DNA from: Lentilactobacillus buchneri
GTDB taxonomy: Bacteria > Bacillota > Bacilli > Lactobacillales > Lactobacillaceae
DNA length: 64,000 bases
NCBI RefSeq assembly: GCF_018314255.1
Contig: NZ_CP073066.1
Coordinates: forward strand, 620,001 to 684,000
Direction of reading: 5' to 3'
In this document: positions 8,552-17,997 of the stretch, in pieces
Numbering within the stretch: the stretch's first letter is position 1
Layout: each line of letters opens with the position of its first letter
Translations under genes and position numbers: made by a program
Notes under the pieces: model-generated
Database searches by the model: none
What the model was told of the DNA's origin: nothing
The model's input: only the letters and a program-made list of their open reading frames with translations

Positions 8552-9514
8552 TTACTGTTTTAACCTGGAATCTTCCTGAGCACGCTTTTGATACATTGGA
8601 ATTTCGTCCTCACTGGCACGAACCCAGTGATGCGGCACAATTTCAACTAATGAACGTTCCTTGCCGTCAAATTCCTGGCTGGCATCGTAAGGAATTTGAA
8701 CTCGGGCCCGTTCATACTCTGGATCGGGTACCGGCACAGCGGACAAGAGGCTGGCTGTATAGTCATGTAGTGGATGCGCATAAATCTCATCAGAACTGGC
8801 AATTTCCAGCATTCTGCCATAGTGCATGACACCAATTCGATCGGAAATGTACTTAACCATTGAAAGGTCATGGGCGATAAACAGGTAAGTCAGGTTCCGT
8901 TCACGCTGCAATTTCTTCAGCAAATTAACCACTTGAGCCTGAATGGAAACATCCAAAGCAGAAATCGGTTCGTCGGCAATGATAAATTGCGGTTGAACGG
9001 CGAGGGCTCTGGCAATCCCGATTCGTTGTCGCTGACCACCTGAAAATTCATGAGGATAACGGCTGGAGTGGTCTTTGTTCAAACCGACGGTCTCCAGCAA
9101 ATCTTCAACCTGCTTGGAACGGTCAGCATCATCTTTGGCTAAATGATTAATATCAATTCCTTCAGCGACAATATCCTTAACTTTCATCCGGGGGTTAAGT
9201 GAGGCATAGGGATCTTGAAAGATCATCTGCATGTCCCGACGGAATGTTTGCTTTTGCTTCTTGGAATTGAGCTTGGAAACGTCCTGGCCGTCAAAGACAA
9301 TCTTCCCGGATGTCGGTTCATATAAATGGATGATTGCCCGCCCGGTTGTCGTTTTACCAGAACCGGACTCACCAACCAGACCAAAGGTTTCTCCGCGATA
9401 GACATCAAAAGTAATGTCATCAACGGCACGAACTTCATTTGGCTTACCAATGTTGAAGTATTGTTTTAGGTGTTCAACCTGTAATATTTTGTTTTCTTCT
9501 GAATAATCAATCAC
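8552..9514 (-). CDS. oppF: Oligopeptide ABC transporter ATP-binding protein OppF
   Basis: The second cytoplasmic ATPase of the oligopeptide importer, 320 residues. Walker A GESGSGKTT, signature FSGGQRQRIGIARAL and Walker B FIIADEPISALD are intact, and the C-terminal segment with LLSAVPVPDPEYE is the Opp/Dpp-type extension. The start is GTG at 9514 with GAGGAG upstream; its GTG overlaps the oppD stop by four bases, implying translational coupling. It is the last gene of oppABCDF. Confidence 0.94.
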   Translation of the reverse strand: MIDYSEENKILQVEHLKQYFNIGKPNEVRAVDDITFDVYRGETFGLVGESGSGKTTTGRAIIHLYEPTSGKIVFDGQDVSKLNSKKQKQTFRRDMQMIFQDPYASLNPRMKVKDIVAEGIDINHLAKDDADRSKQVEDLLETVGLNKDHSSRYPHEFSGGQRQRIGIARALAVQPQFIIADEPISALDVSIQAQVVNLLKKLQRERNLTYLFIAHDLSMVKYISDRIGVMHYGRMLEIASSDEIYAHPLHDYTASLLSAVPVPDPEYERARVQIPYDASQEFDGKERSLVEIVPHHWVRASEDEIPMYQKRAQEDSRLKQ

Positions 9515-10608
9515 AGTTGCTCCTCCTGTTCTTCAACATGATTCCCCTTGCTCTTATTAATTTCTTGATGAACAAGTTCGGCGTAGTGCTTCTGGCGTTC
9601 GATGATTGGTTCAGGTGGCGTCACTTTGGGTGCCCGTTTGTCGAGTAACCAAGTTGCCGCATAATGGGTATCAGATACCTTGAAAAATGGCGGCTGCTTT
9701 TCGGTGTCAATTTTGAGGGCGTATTTATTCCGCGCAGCAAACGCATCCCCAACTGGTGGATCCAATAAATCGGGTGGCGTTCCTGGAATTGATGGTAACT
9801 CAGTCCCGCTGGTGTCCATGGTCGGCATCGAGTTCAGCAAGCCCCAAGTGTACGGATGCTTTGGATTATAGAAGATCTCGTCAACCGTTCCGTATTCGAC
9901 AATTTTGCCGGCATACATAACGGCCACTCGATCAGCCATCCCGGCAACCACTCCCAAATCATGGGTAATGAAAATAATTGAGGTATTGGTTTTGGCCTGC
10001 AATTCTTTCATCAAATCCAAGATCTGAGCTTGAATCGTTACATCCAAGGCAGTCGTTGGCTCATCAGCAATCAGAATTTCAGGATAGTTCACCAAGGCAA
10101 TGGCAATAACGATTCGTTGTCTCATCCCACCTGAAAATTGGTGAGGATAGTTGTTAATCCGCTGTTCGGCATTTTCAATGCCAACCAGCTTCATCATTTC
10201 CAAAGCTTGGGCATAAGCTTTTTCACGTTTCATGCCCTTATGAATAATCAAAGGTTCGGCAATCTGCTTACCGATTTTCATTGTTGGGTCCAATGATGTC
10301 ATTGGATCCTGGAAAATTTCGGCAATGTCTCGACCACGAATCTGGTCCATTTGTTTGCGGGACTTCTTTAACAAATCTTGGCCCTTAAACATAATTGTTC
10401 CGCTGTCAATCACAGCATTGGGCGAGTTCAATCCCATAATACTTCTTGTGGTAACCGTTTTGCCTGAGCCGGATTCCCCAACAATCGCCAGGGTTTCACC
10501 CTTTCTCAAATCAAAACTCACATCTCGAATCGCTTGAACAGTACCGGCATAAGTATTGAAGTTGATTTTGAGATTTCTTACCTCAAGAACATCTTTTTCG
10601 TTTTCCAT
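9511..10608 (-). CDS. oppD: Oligopeptide ABC transporter ATP-binding protein OppD
   Basis: The first ATPase of the peptide importer, 365 residues from ATG at 10608 (MENEKDVLEV); AGGTG lies seven bases upstream, whereas a longer frame from 10680 has no ribosome site and would run into oppC. Walker A GESGSGKTVTTR, signature FSGGMRQRIVIAIAL and Walker B ILIADEPTTALD are all present. The C terminus has the Opp/Dpp-type NSMPTMDTSGTELPSIPGTPP segment; the usual Cys cluster seen in some relatives is not obvious. Confidence 0.94.
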   Translation of the reverse strand: MENEKDVLEVRNLKINFNTYAGTVQAIRDVSFDLRKGETLAIVGESGSGKTVTTRSIMGLNSPNAVIDSGTIMFKGQDLLKKSRKQMDQIRGRDIAEIFQDPMTSLDPTMKIGKQIAEPLIIHKGMKREKAYAQALEMMKLVGIENAEQRINNYPHQFSGGMRQRIVIAIALVNYPEILIADEPTTALDVTIQAQILDLMKELQAKTNTSIIFITHDLGVVAGMADRVAVMYAGKIVEYGTVDEIFYNPKHPYTWGLLNSMPTMDTSGTELPSIPGTPPDLLDPPVGDAFAARNKYALKIDTEKQPPFFKVSDTHYAATWLLDKRAPKVTPPEPIIERQKHYAELVHQEINKSKGNHVEEQEEQL

Positions 10609-10618
10609 CTCAAAACAC

Positions 10619-11647
10619 CTACTCTCTACTCTTTGGATCAAGGGCATCACGAAGCCCATCACCCAAGATATTAAATGCAATCATTAAGACTGAAAGAACG
10701 ATCGCTGGATACCACATCTGATAAGGCAGGAACTGGAAGTTCTTCTGACCATCGTTAATCAACGTACCAAGTGATGCCTGAGGGGCACTGATACCAATTC
10801 CGATGTATGACAGGAAGGCTTCGAAGAAGATTGCAGTTGGAATGGTAAACATCAAGTTAATGATGATCACACTACTCAAGTTAGGCAATAAATGCTTAAA
10901 GGCAATCTTCCAAGAACTTTCACCCAACGTTCGGGCCGCCAGGATAAATTCCTGGTTCTTCAGTTCCAGCGTCTGCGCCCGGACCAGCCGGGCCATGTTA
11001 ATCCAACTGGTAATCGCAATTGACAGGATAATTGCGGTCATTCCTGGCTTCAAGACCAGGATTAACAGAACCATCACAACCAGGTTAGGAATTGACAGCA
11101 TGATTTCGATGATTCGTTGCATCAAGGTATCAACCCGGCCGCCGATCCAACCTGAAGTAATGCCGTAAACCACCCCAAATGCCAAATCGAAGAAACTGGC
11201 AATCAAAGCAATTTCAAGGGAAATTCGCGTTCCATATAAGATTCTTGAGAACAGGTCACGACCAAGGTAATCCGTTCCTAAAATGTAGAAATGGTTGCCG
11301 GCATGAGCCTGCGCATAAGCGTTAACCCGTTGGCCGGATTGATCAATGGTTCCGTTAAACCCGTTAATATCAATACCGGGAATCTTCGGCGGCAAGTTCG
11401 CGAAGTTCGGGTTGGTCGCATTTGGATTATGTGTTTCAAATAAAAATGAGAAGAAAGCTAAAATAAAGAGAATGATTAAAATCACCAAAGCAATCATTGC
11501 TGCTTTATTCTTCCGCAATCGACGCCACGAGTCTTGTAAGAAAGTTAAAGATGGCGTTGCGATTTTTTCGTCGTCCAGCTTAGCACGATCGGCACCGGCA
11601 ATCGGTGTAAAATCGTCAGCTGAAGTTTGTTTTGCATTGTCTGCCAT
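10619..11647 (-). CDS. oppC: Oligopeptide ABC transporter permease OppC
   Basis: A 342-residue inner-membrane permease with an N-terminal cytoplasmic extension, a first helix near residues 50-70, a large extracytoplasmic loop and five more helices. The BPD-type EAA loop is seen as ILAARTLGESSWKIAFKHLLPNL. It pairs with OppB to form the peptide channel and begins 14 bases after the oppB stop. Confidence 0.94.
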   Translation of the reverse strand: MADNAKQTSADDFTPIAGADRAKLDDEKIATPSLTFLQDSWRRLRKNKAAMIALVILIILFILAFFSFLFETHNPNATNPNFANLPPKIPGIDINGFNGTIDQSGQRVNAYAQAHAGNHFYILGTDYLGRDLFSRILYGTRISLEIALIASFFDLAFGVVYGITSGWIGGRVDTLMQRIIEIMLSIPNLVVMVLLILVLKPGMTAIILSIAITSWINMARLVRAQTLELKNQEFILAARTLGESSWKIAFKHLLPNLSSVIIINLMFTIPTAIFFEAFLSYIGIGISAPQASLGTLINDGQKNFQFLPYQMWYPAIVLSVLMIAFNILGDGLRDALDPKSRE

Positions 11648-11661
11648 TATTATTCTCCCTC

Positions 11662-12582
11662 CTACTTATTAATTCTGATTCGTGGATCAATTAATCCATA
11701 AACAATATCAGTAATCAACAGCACAACACAAAGCATCGCACTATACACAATTGTCAGTCCCATGATGGTTGGATAATCGTTGGTCAAAATCGACTTAACG
11801 AATTGTTCACCGATTCCGGGAATCGAGAAGATATTTTCAACAACCATTGAACCGGTCATAATGTTAACGGCCAGCGGTCCAATAATCGTGACAACTGGAA
11901 TTAAACTGTTTCGCAGTGCGTGGTGGTAAATAATTCCAACTTTGTTGAGTCCCTTGGCCTTTGCCAGTTCAATATAATCTGAACTCAACACGTCCACCAT
12001 TTCTGTCCGCATGAATCGGGCGGTTTCGGCTAATGGCGACGCGGCCAGCGCCAAGGTCGGCAGGACGGTATACATAAACCCGCCCCAGTCGGCGATTGGG
12101 AATAATCTCAATTTCAACCCCAGGTAGTACTGCAAGAGGACCGCCAAAACGAATGAAGGAATTGAAATAAACAGAATCGAGATGATGGTAGCTGAAGTAT
12201 CAACCCAAGTATTGGCTTTGATGGCACCAACGGCACCAACAACCAATCCTGCAAGAACTCCCAGTACCATTCCTTGACCACCAATGATCAGAGATGGTCC
12301 AAGTCGACTGGAAATTAAGTATGAAACCGGTTGGTTACTGAATTGGAAGGAAGTCCCGAAGTTACCGTGGATGATGCCACCCAGGTAGGCCAGGTATTGC
12401 TGCCAGACAGGTTTGTCCAACCCATACTGTTTATAAATTTGATGAATCTGTGTCGGTGTCAATTTGGCTTGGTTAGTCAATGGAGTACCAGGCATTAATT
12501 TCATCAAGAAAAAGGTAATCGTACTGACGATAAACAAGGTCAGAATAATGTAGAATATTCGTTTTCCCAAGTATTTTGCCAT
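11662..12582 (-). CDS. oppB: Oligopeptide ABC transporter permease OppB
   Basis: A 306-residue permease with six predicted helices and the EAA loop LAKAKGLNKVGIIYHHALRN. ATG at 12582 (MAKYLGKRIFYII) is chosen because GAGAGGAA lies just upstream; an ATG five codons earlier overlaps that site. It follows oppA after a 100-base gap containing a hairpin that likely reduces expression of the membrane genes relative to the binding protein. Confidence 0.94.
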   Translation of the reverse strand: MAKYLGKRIFYIILTLFIVSTITFFLMKLMPGTPLTNQAKLTPTQIHQIYKQYGLDKPVWQQYLAYLGGIIHGNFGTSFQFSNQPVSYLISSRLGPSLIIGGQGMVLGVLAGLVVGAVGAIKANTWVDTSATIISILFISIPSFVLAVLLQYYLGLKLRLFPIADWGGFMYTVLPTLALAASPLAETARFMRTEMVDVLSSDYIELAKAKGLNKVGIIYHHALRNSLIPVVTIIGPLAVNIMTGSMVVENIFSIPGIGEQFVKSILTNDYPTIMGLTIVYSAMLCVVLLITDIVYGLIDPRIRINK

Positions 12583-12646
12583 AAGTGTTCCTCTCATTTC
12601 TAATTATGTTGTAACTATTTTTCATAAACCCCATAATAATGTAAAA

Positions 12647-12672
12647 GAGGCCGGATTTCAATAACCAGCCTC
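12647..12672 (-). terminator. Intercistronic hairpin between oppA and oppB
   Basis: GAGGCTGG pairs with CCGGCCTC (one mismatch) on the minus strand and is followed by only four T. It probably acts as a leaky terminator or 3' stabiliser, letting oppA be expressed more than oppBCDF. Confidence 0.6.
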
Positions 12673-12699
12673 AAATACATCGAACTGTTCATTTAATAA

Positions 12700-14319
12700 T
12701 TACTTAACGTAAGCCTTGGACCAGTCGTATTGTGGTGAGGTGGTGAAGGCTTGAACACCCTTAACAGATCCCTTAAGCAAAGCGGCTTGACCTTGTTGAT
12801 AAAGTGGAACTAATCCTTGTTGGTTCATCAAGATCTTTTCAGCTTGAACCATATCGTTCCAACGAGCGGTTTCGTTGTTGGCATCGGTTGATTCTGACTT
12901 CTTGATCAAAGCGTCGTATTGCTTGTTAGACCATTTACCATCGTTGTATGAGTTGTTAGATGTCATCAAGTCCAAGAAGTTGCTTGGATCTGGGTAATCG
13001 GCAATCCATGCAGAAAGACCAATATCAAATTGTTGATTTTCCATCTTAGTTAATTTTGACTTAAATGGAATGTTTGAGTTGGTAATCTTCAAACCAGGTA
13101 ATTTGGTTAATTGACTTTGAACAAATTCAGTTGCCCGTTTGGTATCATCATCATCGGCACCCATTAAGGTCAGGCTCAATGACTTCTTACCAACTTGTTT
13201 CAAACCTTTTGCGAATAAGGCTTTGGCTTCTTTCAAGTTGTAATCAGTACCGGCTTTGACATATGCCTGATCGGCAAAGTCCTTGCCGTTGTGTTTAGCC
13301 ATACTTGCTGGAACAAAGCCCTTAGGAGCAATGTCGCCACCTTGCATAACTTTGTTAACCATTTGCTTCTTGTCAATTGCTAATCCCATCGCTTTACGGA
13401 TATTGACGTTTCGAAGGGCTGGGATCTTCTTAGTGTTGAATTCCATGTAAGTAGTTGAAGCTTGTGGGAAGACAACGTAATCTTTGTTGTTCTTGTTGTT
13501 GGCTGCCAAAGTTCCACTCAAAGTGGTGAAGTCAAGCTTGCCGCTGTTGAAACTGTTCAATGAAGTTGAAGGTGTCTTAACAGCTTGGAAGTTAACTTGG
13601 TCAAGTTTGACCTTCTTAGCATCCCAGTACTTAGAGTTCTTAACGAGCTTCCAAGTATCGTTGGTTCCTGACCAGCCCTTCAAGATAAATGGACCGTTGT
13701 AGCTGTTCTTGGTTGAATTGGTACCATAATCGCTACCATATTTGGCAACCGTCTTTGAATTCTGTGGGAAGAATTCTGGTTGGGTAACCATGAACTTGAA
13801 GTAGCTTTGTGGTTGATCAAGGGTAACGACGAACTTATAGTCACCGTCAGCCTTAACACCCAACTTGGAAGGTGACATTTTTCCTGCGTTGATCTTAGCA
13901 GCGTTCTTGATGTTGGCAAATATGTAAGCATATTGTGAAGCCGTCTTTGGCTTAACGGTTCTTTGCCAAGCATAGACGAAATCCTTTGCAGTAACCGGAG
14001 TGCCATCGTTCCACTTGGAGTGACGCAGATTGAATGTCCATGTCTTCCCATCTTTAGAAACGTTGTAACTCTTGGCAACCCCTGGGTCTACTTTGTTGTC
14101 CTTGGCCATGCGAAGAAGTCCTTCGTTGGTACCATTGGCAACTTGTGCTGAATACAGGTCAATCATCTTTGAAGTATCCATGGTTGAAATGGCGGATGGT
14201 GTCATCCAACTAACTTCTTGCTTCTTGGTTCCTTGTGAAGATTTACTTCCACACCCAGCAAGGATCAGGCCAGTAACCAGCGCTACCCCACCGAGTTTCG
14301 CTAATGAATTAATTTTCAT
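12700..14319 (-). CDS. oppA: Oligopeptide-binding lipoprotein OppA (operon copy)
   Basis: A 539-residue solute-binding lipoprotein (family 5). The signal peptide ends in the lipobox LILAGC, so the mature protein is tethered to the outer membrane face. Typical SBP5 stretches are WTFNLRHSKWNDGTPVTAKDFVYAWQ in two shorter parts and YPDPSNFLDLM near the C terminus. It captures peptides for OppBCDF. A tandem paralog lies 400 bases upstream, sharing long identical stretches and an AT-rich element in front of the start codon, so this is a recent-looking duplication. Confidence 0.94.
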   Translation of the reverse strand: MKINSLAKLGGVALVTGLILAGCGSKSSQGTKKQEVSWMTPSAISTMDTSKMIDLYSAQVANGTNEGLLRMAKDNKVDPGVAKSYNVSKDGKTWTFNLRHSKWNDGTPVTAKDFVYAWQRTVKPKTASQYAYIFANIKNAAKINAGKMSPSKLGVKADGDYKFVVTLDQPQSYFKFMVTQPEFFPQNSKTVAKYGSDYGTNSTKNSYNGPFILKGWSGTNDTWKLVKNSKYWDAKKVKLDQVNFQAVKTPSTSLNSFNSGKLDFTTLSGTLAANNKNNKDYVVFPQASTTYMEFNTKKIPALRNVNIRKAMGLAIDKKQMVNKVMQGGDIAPKGFVPASMAKHNGKDFADQAYVKAGTDYNLKEAKALFAKGLKQVGKKSLSLTLMGADDDDTKRATEFVQSQLTKLPGLKITNSNIPFKSKLTKMENQQFDIGLSAWIADYPDPSNFLDLMTSNNSYNDGKWSNKQYDALIKKSESTDANNETARWNDMVQAEKILMNQQGLVPLYQQGQAALLKGSVKGVQAFTTSPQYDWSKAYVK

Positions 14320-14672
14320 GTTGCGATACTTCCCTTCTCATATATGAAATACTTAATTTGTAATGACCTTATTTTAAATTAAAATTTGATTAAAAGCAAA
14401 CACTATCTGGTCATTCAATCGATTTGTCCGGTGCCGAATTGGTATGGGTGGTTAATTGTGAACGCTTAATTGCTTAACCACCAGTGTTTGAAGATTCTCT
14501 TTCACTTTCAAAATTTTTAAAAATTTATTGGTAAAAATGATTCTGTACTAGAGATACGCACCAATTAAGTCAGATATGCGCTCCAGGCGCAAACCGATTC
14601 ACAGCAGGAATCAATCGCTTACTCACTATATTAAGAGAAGTGTCAGGTGTCGATATACATATTTATATGCAT
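14320..14672. other. Intergenic region between the two oppA genes
   Basis: About 350 bases without a supported gene. It holds the AT-rich element near oppA and a short GCGC-based dyad near 14580-14595. I looked for T-box, SAM and lysine leader motifs and saw none. A clear -35/-10 pair was not found. Confidence 0.5.
14373..14397 (-). promoter_or_regulatory. AT-rich element upstream of oppA, shared with the second oppA
   Basis: A 25-base AT-only near-palindrome beginning TTTTAAATTAAAATTT lies about 55 bases before the oppA start. Almost the same sequence occurs at the same distance before the paralog at 14720-16342. It may be an operator or UP element, or simply part of the duplicated unit. 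Confidence 0.45.
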
Positions 14673-14706
14673 AAAAAAGCTCACCGCGAATTGGGTGAGC
14701 TTTTCT
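14673..14706 (-). terminator. Rho-independent terminator of the second oppA
   Basis: Minus strand AAAAGCTCACC pairs with GGTGAGCTTTT around an eight-base loop and ends in six T. Confidence 0.85.
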
Positions 14707-14719
14707 ATGATATTAAAGT

Positions 14720-16342
14720 TTATTTAACAGTAATCTTGGACCAATCCCACTGCGGTGCAGTTGGGAAGAATTGAACGCCGTGAATCTTTGGCTTCATCAA
14801 AGTTGAAATTGCGGGTTGATAAAGTGGCACAATCCCTTGATCGTTCATCAAGACTTTTTCAGCTTGAACCATGTCATTCCAACGAGCACTTTCGTTAGCG
14901 GCGTCAGTGCTTTCGGATTTCTTAACGAGAGCATCATACTTGGCGTTGCTCCATTTACCATTGTTGTAACTGTTCTTGGAAGTCAAGATATCCAAGAAGT
15001 TGCTTGGGTCAGGATAATCAGCGTTCCAGGCAGTAATGACCAGATCAAATTGGCCACTGGCAGAACGTGACAGACGCGTCTTATAAGGAACGTTTTGGTT
15101 GGTGATCTTAACACCTGGCAATTTGGTCAACTGACTTTGAACAAATTCGGTTGATCGTTTGGCAACGTCGGTATCGTCTGAAAGTAACGTCAGGTTAACC
15201 GACTTCTTGCCAGTTTCCTTCAAACCTTTAGCCCAGTATTTCTTGGCTTCGTTCAAGTTGTAGGCCACCGCACTCTTCACGTATGACTGATCGGCAAAGT
15301 CCTTACCGTTACGTTGTGACATGTCGTCGGCAACGAATCCCTTTGGTGCCTGTGAACCATCGGCGAGCACTTTGTTGGCTAATTGTTTCTTGTCGATGGC
15401 AAGTGAGAAGGCTTTACGGATATTTCTATTCTTAAACATTGGGAACTTCTTCTCGTTCATTTCCAAGTAGTAGATTGAGGCTTGCTTGTACAAGTGATAG
15501 TTCTTATCGTTCTTGTATTGTTTAACTTGAGTTCCGCTCAAAGTGGTGAAATCAAGCTTGCCGCTTTGATAACCGTTCAAGGCGGTGTTAGGATCTTTGA
15601 TTGCCTGCATGTTTAAGGTATCAAGCTTAATTGCCTTGGCATTCCAGTACTTTGGATTCTTAACGAGTTTCCAAGTATCGTTGGTTCCGTTCCAGCCCTT
15701 CAAAACGAAAGGTCCATTGTAGCCGTTCTTTTGAGCATCAGTTCCATATGAAGACCCATATTTTTTAACCTTCGAAATTTCTTCAGGGAAATAGTAACTC
15801 TGAGAAACCATGAATTTGAAGTAACTTTGTGGCTTGATCAAATGAACAACCAGTTTGTAATCACCCTCGGCTTTAGCCCCCAGCTTGGATGGTGATAATT
15901 TACCGGCGTTAATTTTGTCGGCATTTTCGATGTTGGTAAAGATATAAGCATACTGTGAAGCCGTCTTGGGATTAACGGTCCGCTGCCATGAGTACACGAA
16001 GTCCTTGGCAGTTACCGGTGTCCCATCATTCCATTTCGAGTGACGGAGGTTAAACGTCCAGGTCTTGCCATCCTTGGACACGGTATAATTCTTGGCAACG
16101 CCAGGCACAACTGCATTGCCCGTTGTCATCTTCAACAGCCCCTCATTAGTCGCGTTAACATTTTGACTGGAAATCAAATCAGTCATCTTCGAGACATCCA
16201 TGGTGTTAATGTTGGCGGCTACCATCCAATTGGCAGATTGTTTCTTGGCCCCGGAATCGGAGGATTTGCTGCCACACCCAGCTAACACAACCGCAATGAG
16301 CAGAGAAACACCAGCGATCTTTAAAAGTGATTTAGTCCTCAT
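14720..16342 (-). CDS. oppA: Oligopeptide-binding lipoprotein, OppA paralog
   Basis: A 540-residue SBP5 lipoprotein with lipobox VVLAGC and the same architecture as the operon OppA; the two share many blocks, for example RHSKWNDGTPVTAKDFVYSWQRT and DYPDPSNFLD. Differences are concentrated in the ligand-facing middle, such as FKNRNIRKAF against LRNVNIRKAM. It has its own terminator, so it forms a separate transcript and probably supplies OppBCDF with an alternative binding protein of different peptide preference. The start ATG follows AAGGGAAG. Confidence 0.92.
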   Translation of the reverse strand: MRTKSLLKIAGVSLLIAVVLAGCGSKSSDSGAKKQSANWMVAANINTMDVSKMTDLISSQNVNATNEGLLKMTTGNAVVPGVAKNYTVSKDGKTWTFNLRHSKWNDGTPVTAKDFVYSWQRTVNPKTASQYAYIFTNIENADKINAGKLSPSKLGAKAEGDYKLVVHLIKPQSYFKFMVSQSYYFPEEISKVKKYGSSYGTDAQKNGYNGPFVLKGWNGTNDTWKLVKNPKYWNAKAIKLDTLNMQAIKDPNTALNGYQSGKLDFTTLSGTQVKQYKNDKNYHLYKQASIYYLEMNEKKFPMFKNRNIRKAFSLAIDKKQLANKVLADGSQAPKGFVADDMSQRNGKDFADQSYVKSAVAYNLNEAKKYWAKGLKETGKKSVNLTLLSDDTDVAKRSTEFVQSQLTKLPGVKITNQNVPYKTRLSRSASGQFDLVITAWNADYPDPSNFLDILTSKNSYNNGKWSNAKYDALVKKSESTDAANESARWNDMVQAEKVLMNDQGIVPLYQPAISTLMKPKIHGVQFFPTAPQWDWSKITVK

Positions 16343-16600
16343 AAATATGAAACTTCCCTTCTGTCTTATGTATTATCTGTGAACTCGTTCATTTTAAATT
16401 AAAATTTAATTAAAATCAATATCATTTGAATATTATTATAAGACTGATTTGCCGGTATTGTTGTGGAAGTCAATGAGATCAATGCTATGGGAGATGAATT
16501 TCAGATAATAAAAGTTGCATATATTTTTAATCTTTGACACCGGTCAATGATCAGATCCGAAAACGAAGTGCACTTTGTCCACTATTTATTTACATTTGTG

Positions 16601-16609
16601 TGTTATACT
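16601..16609 (+). promoter_or_regulatory. Extended -10 promoter of hflX
   Basis: TGTTATACT gives a TG-extended -10 (TATACT at 16604-16609), 30 bases before the hflX ATG. The stretch 16343-16600 before it holds the oppA paralog's AT-rich upstream element (16393-16417) and nothing else I can support. Confidence 0.6.
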
Positions 16610-16638
16610 TGAACACATAATTTATTAGGAGGCACCAC

Positions 16639-17925
16639 ATGGATTTACAAGTTACTTTAACTCCTGTTGTCACGATTGGATTGAACCGCAACACCAGCAG
16701 CTTCGAGTATTCAATGACTGAATTGAATAACTTGGCAGAAGCTAACAATATGAAGGTTGTTGAAACCTTGGTTCAAAAATTAGACCGGCCCGATCCTGCC
16801 ACTTACTTCGGTAAAGGCAAGATTGAAGAGTTGACCCAAGTCGTCATCGATGAGGGTGTTGATACCATTGTGGTCAACGATGAACTGTCGCCCAGCCAAA
16901 TCCGGAATATTGAGAAAAATACCCATTCCCGGATCATTGACCGAACCGGTTTGATCCTCGAAATCTTTGCTAACCGGGCTCAGTCCCGCGAAGCCAAACT
17001 TCAAGTTGAATTAGCCAAATTAAAATATCAACTACCGCGGCTGCATACCAGTGCCAGCCAACGGTTGGATCAACAGACCGGTACCAGTAGTGGTGCTGGT
17101 GGCGCAACCAACCGTGGTGCCGGTGAATCACAATACGAATTGAACCGGCGGACACTGGAAAAGCGAATTACCCACGTCAATCAAGAACTCAAAGAAACCG
17201 CCAAGGCTGATCAGACCAAGCGCAAGCAGCGTGACCGCAGTGAAATGCCAACAGTTGCCCTGGTCGGTTACACCAACGCTGGTAAGTCAACGGTCATGAA
17301 TGGCATGATCAACTTGTTTGGCGAGAATGAAGACAAACAGGTCATGGTTAAGAACATGTTGTTTGCCACCTTGGACACTTCAGTTCGAAAATTAACCTTA
17401 CCAGACCAGAAACGTTTCCTATTAAGTGACACCGTTGGGTTCGTTAGTCAACTGCCCCACCAATTAGTTCAAGCATTCAAGTCAACCTTGTCGGAAGCTG
17501 CCAATGCGGACCTGCTGATTCAAGTTGTCGACTACTCTGATCCCCATCGTGAATTGATGATGAAGACCACCGAAGATACCCTCAGTGAAATTGGTGTTAA
17601 CGGGGTGCCGATGATCGTTGCTCTCAATAAAGCCGACAAGATGGAGGTTGCCTTCCCATCCCGCGAAGGCGACAACCTGATCATGTCTGCCATGGATGAA
17701 AAGTCACTGCAAGAATTAGCGACGATGATTAAAGAAAAGATTTTCAAAAACTATCATCGATTAACGTTATTAATTCCATTTAGTGACGGTGACGTTGTTT
17801 CGTATTTGAATGAGAACACGAATATTGAAGCCACCCATTACCGCGATGATGGAACGGTCATTACAGCGGAATTAAATGACGTAGATGCCAAGCGATTTGA
17901 AAAGTACCTATTAACTACGGAATAA
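16639..17925 (+). CDS. hflX: Ribosome-associated GTPase HflX
   Basis: A 428-residue GTPase of the Obg-HflX superfamily that splits or rescues stalled ribosomes, especially after heat or antibiotic stress. The N-terminal HflX domain contains the Gly-rich stretch SSGAGGATNRGAGESQYELNRR-like loop around residues 155-175, a coiled coil near 176-205, then G1 GYTNAGKST, G3 DTVGF, and G4 NKAD. The C-terminal beta-sheet extension ends in ALTTE-like YLLTTE. AGGAGG precedes the ATG by eight bases. Whether the adjacent permease is cotranscribed is uncertain (72-base gap). Confidence 0.95.
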   Translation: MDLQVTLTPVVTIGLNRNTSSFEYSMTELNNLAEANNMKVVETLVQKLDRPDPATYFGKGKIEELTQVVIDEGVDTIVVNDELSPSQIRNIEKNTHSRIIDRTGLILEIFANRAQSREAKLQVELAKLKYQLPRLHTSASQRLDQQTGTSSGAGGATNRGAGESQYELNRRTLEKRITHVNQELKETAKADQTKRKQRDRSEMPTVALVGYTNAGKSTVMNGMINLFGENEDKQVMVKNMLFATLDTSVRKLTLPDQKRFLLSDTVGFVSQLPHQLVQAFKSTLSEAANADLLIQVVDYSDPHRELMMKTTEDTLSEIGVNGVPMIVALNKADKMEVAFPSREGDNLIMSAMDEKSLQELATMIKEKIFKNYHRLTLLIPFSDGDVVSYLNENTNIEATHYRDDGTVITAELNDVDAKRFEKYLLTTE

Positions 17926-17997
17926 GTTGGTTGTTAACAACAGCAGATTCTGATACTATTTGTTGCATATTTTTTTGAGAAGAAGAGAGGAAAAACC

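Noticed and set aside
14320..14719. Possible leader RNA (T-box or other riboswitch) between the oppA genes
   Set aside because: No T-box AGGGTGGNACCGCG, SAM, lysine or guanine core was found; the small dyads do not add up to a known fold.
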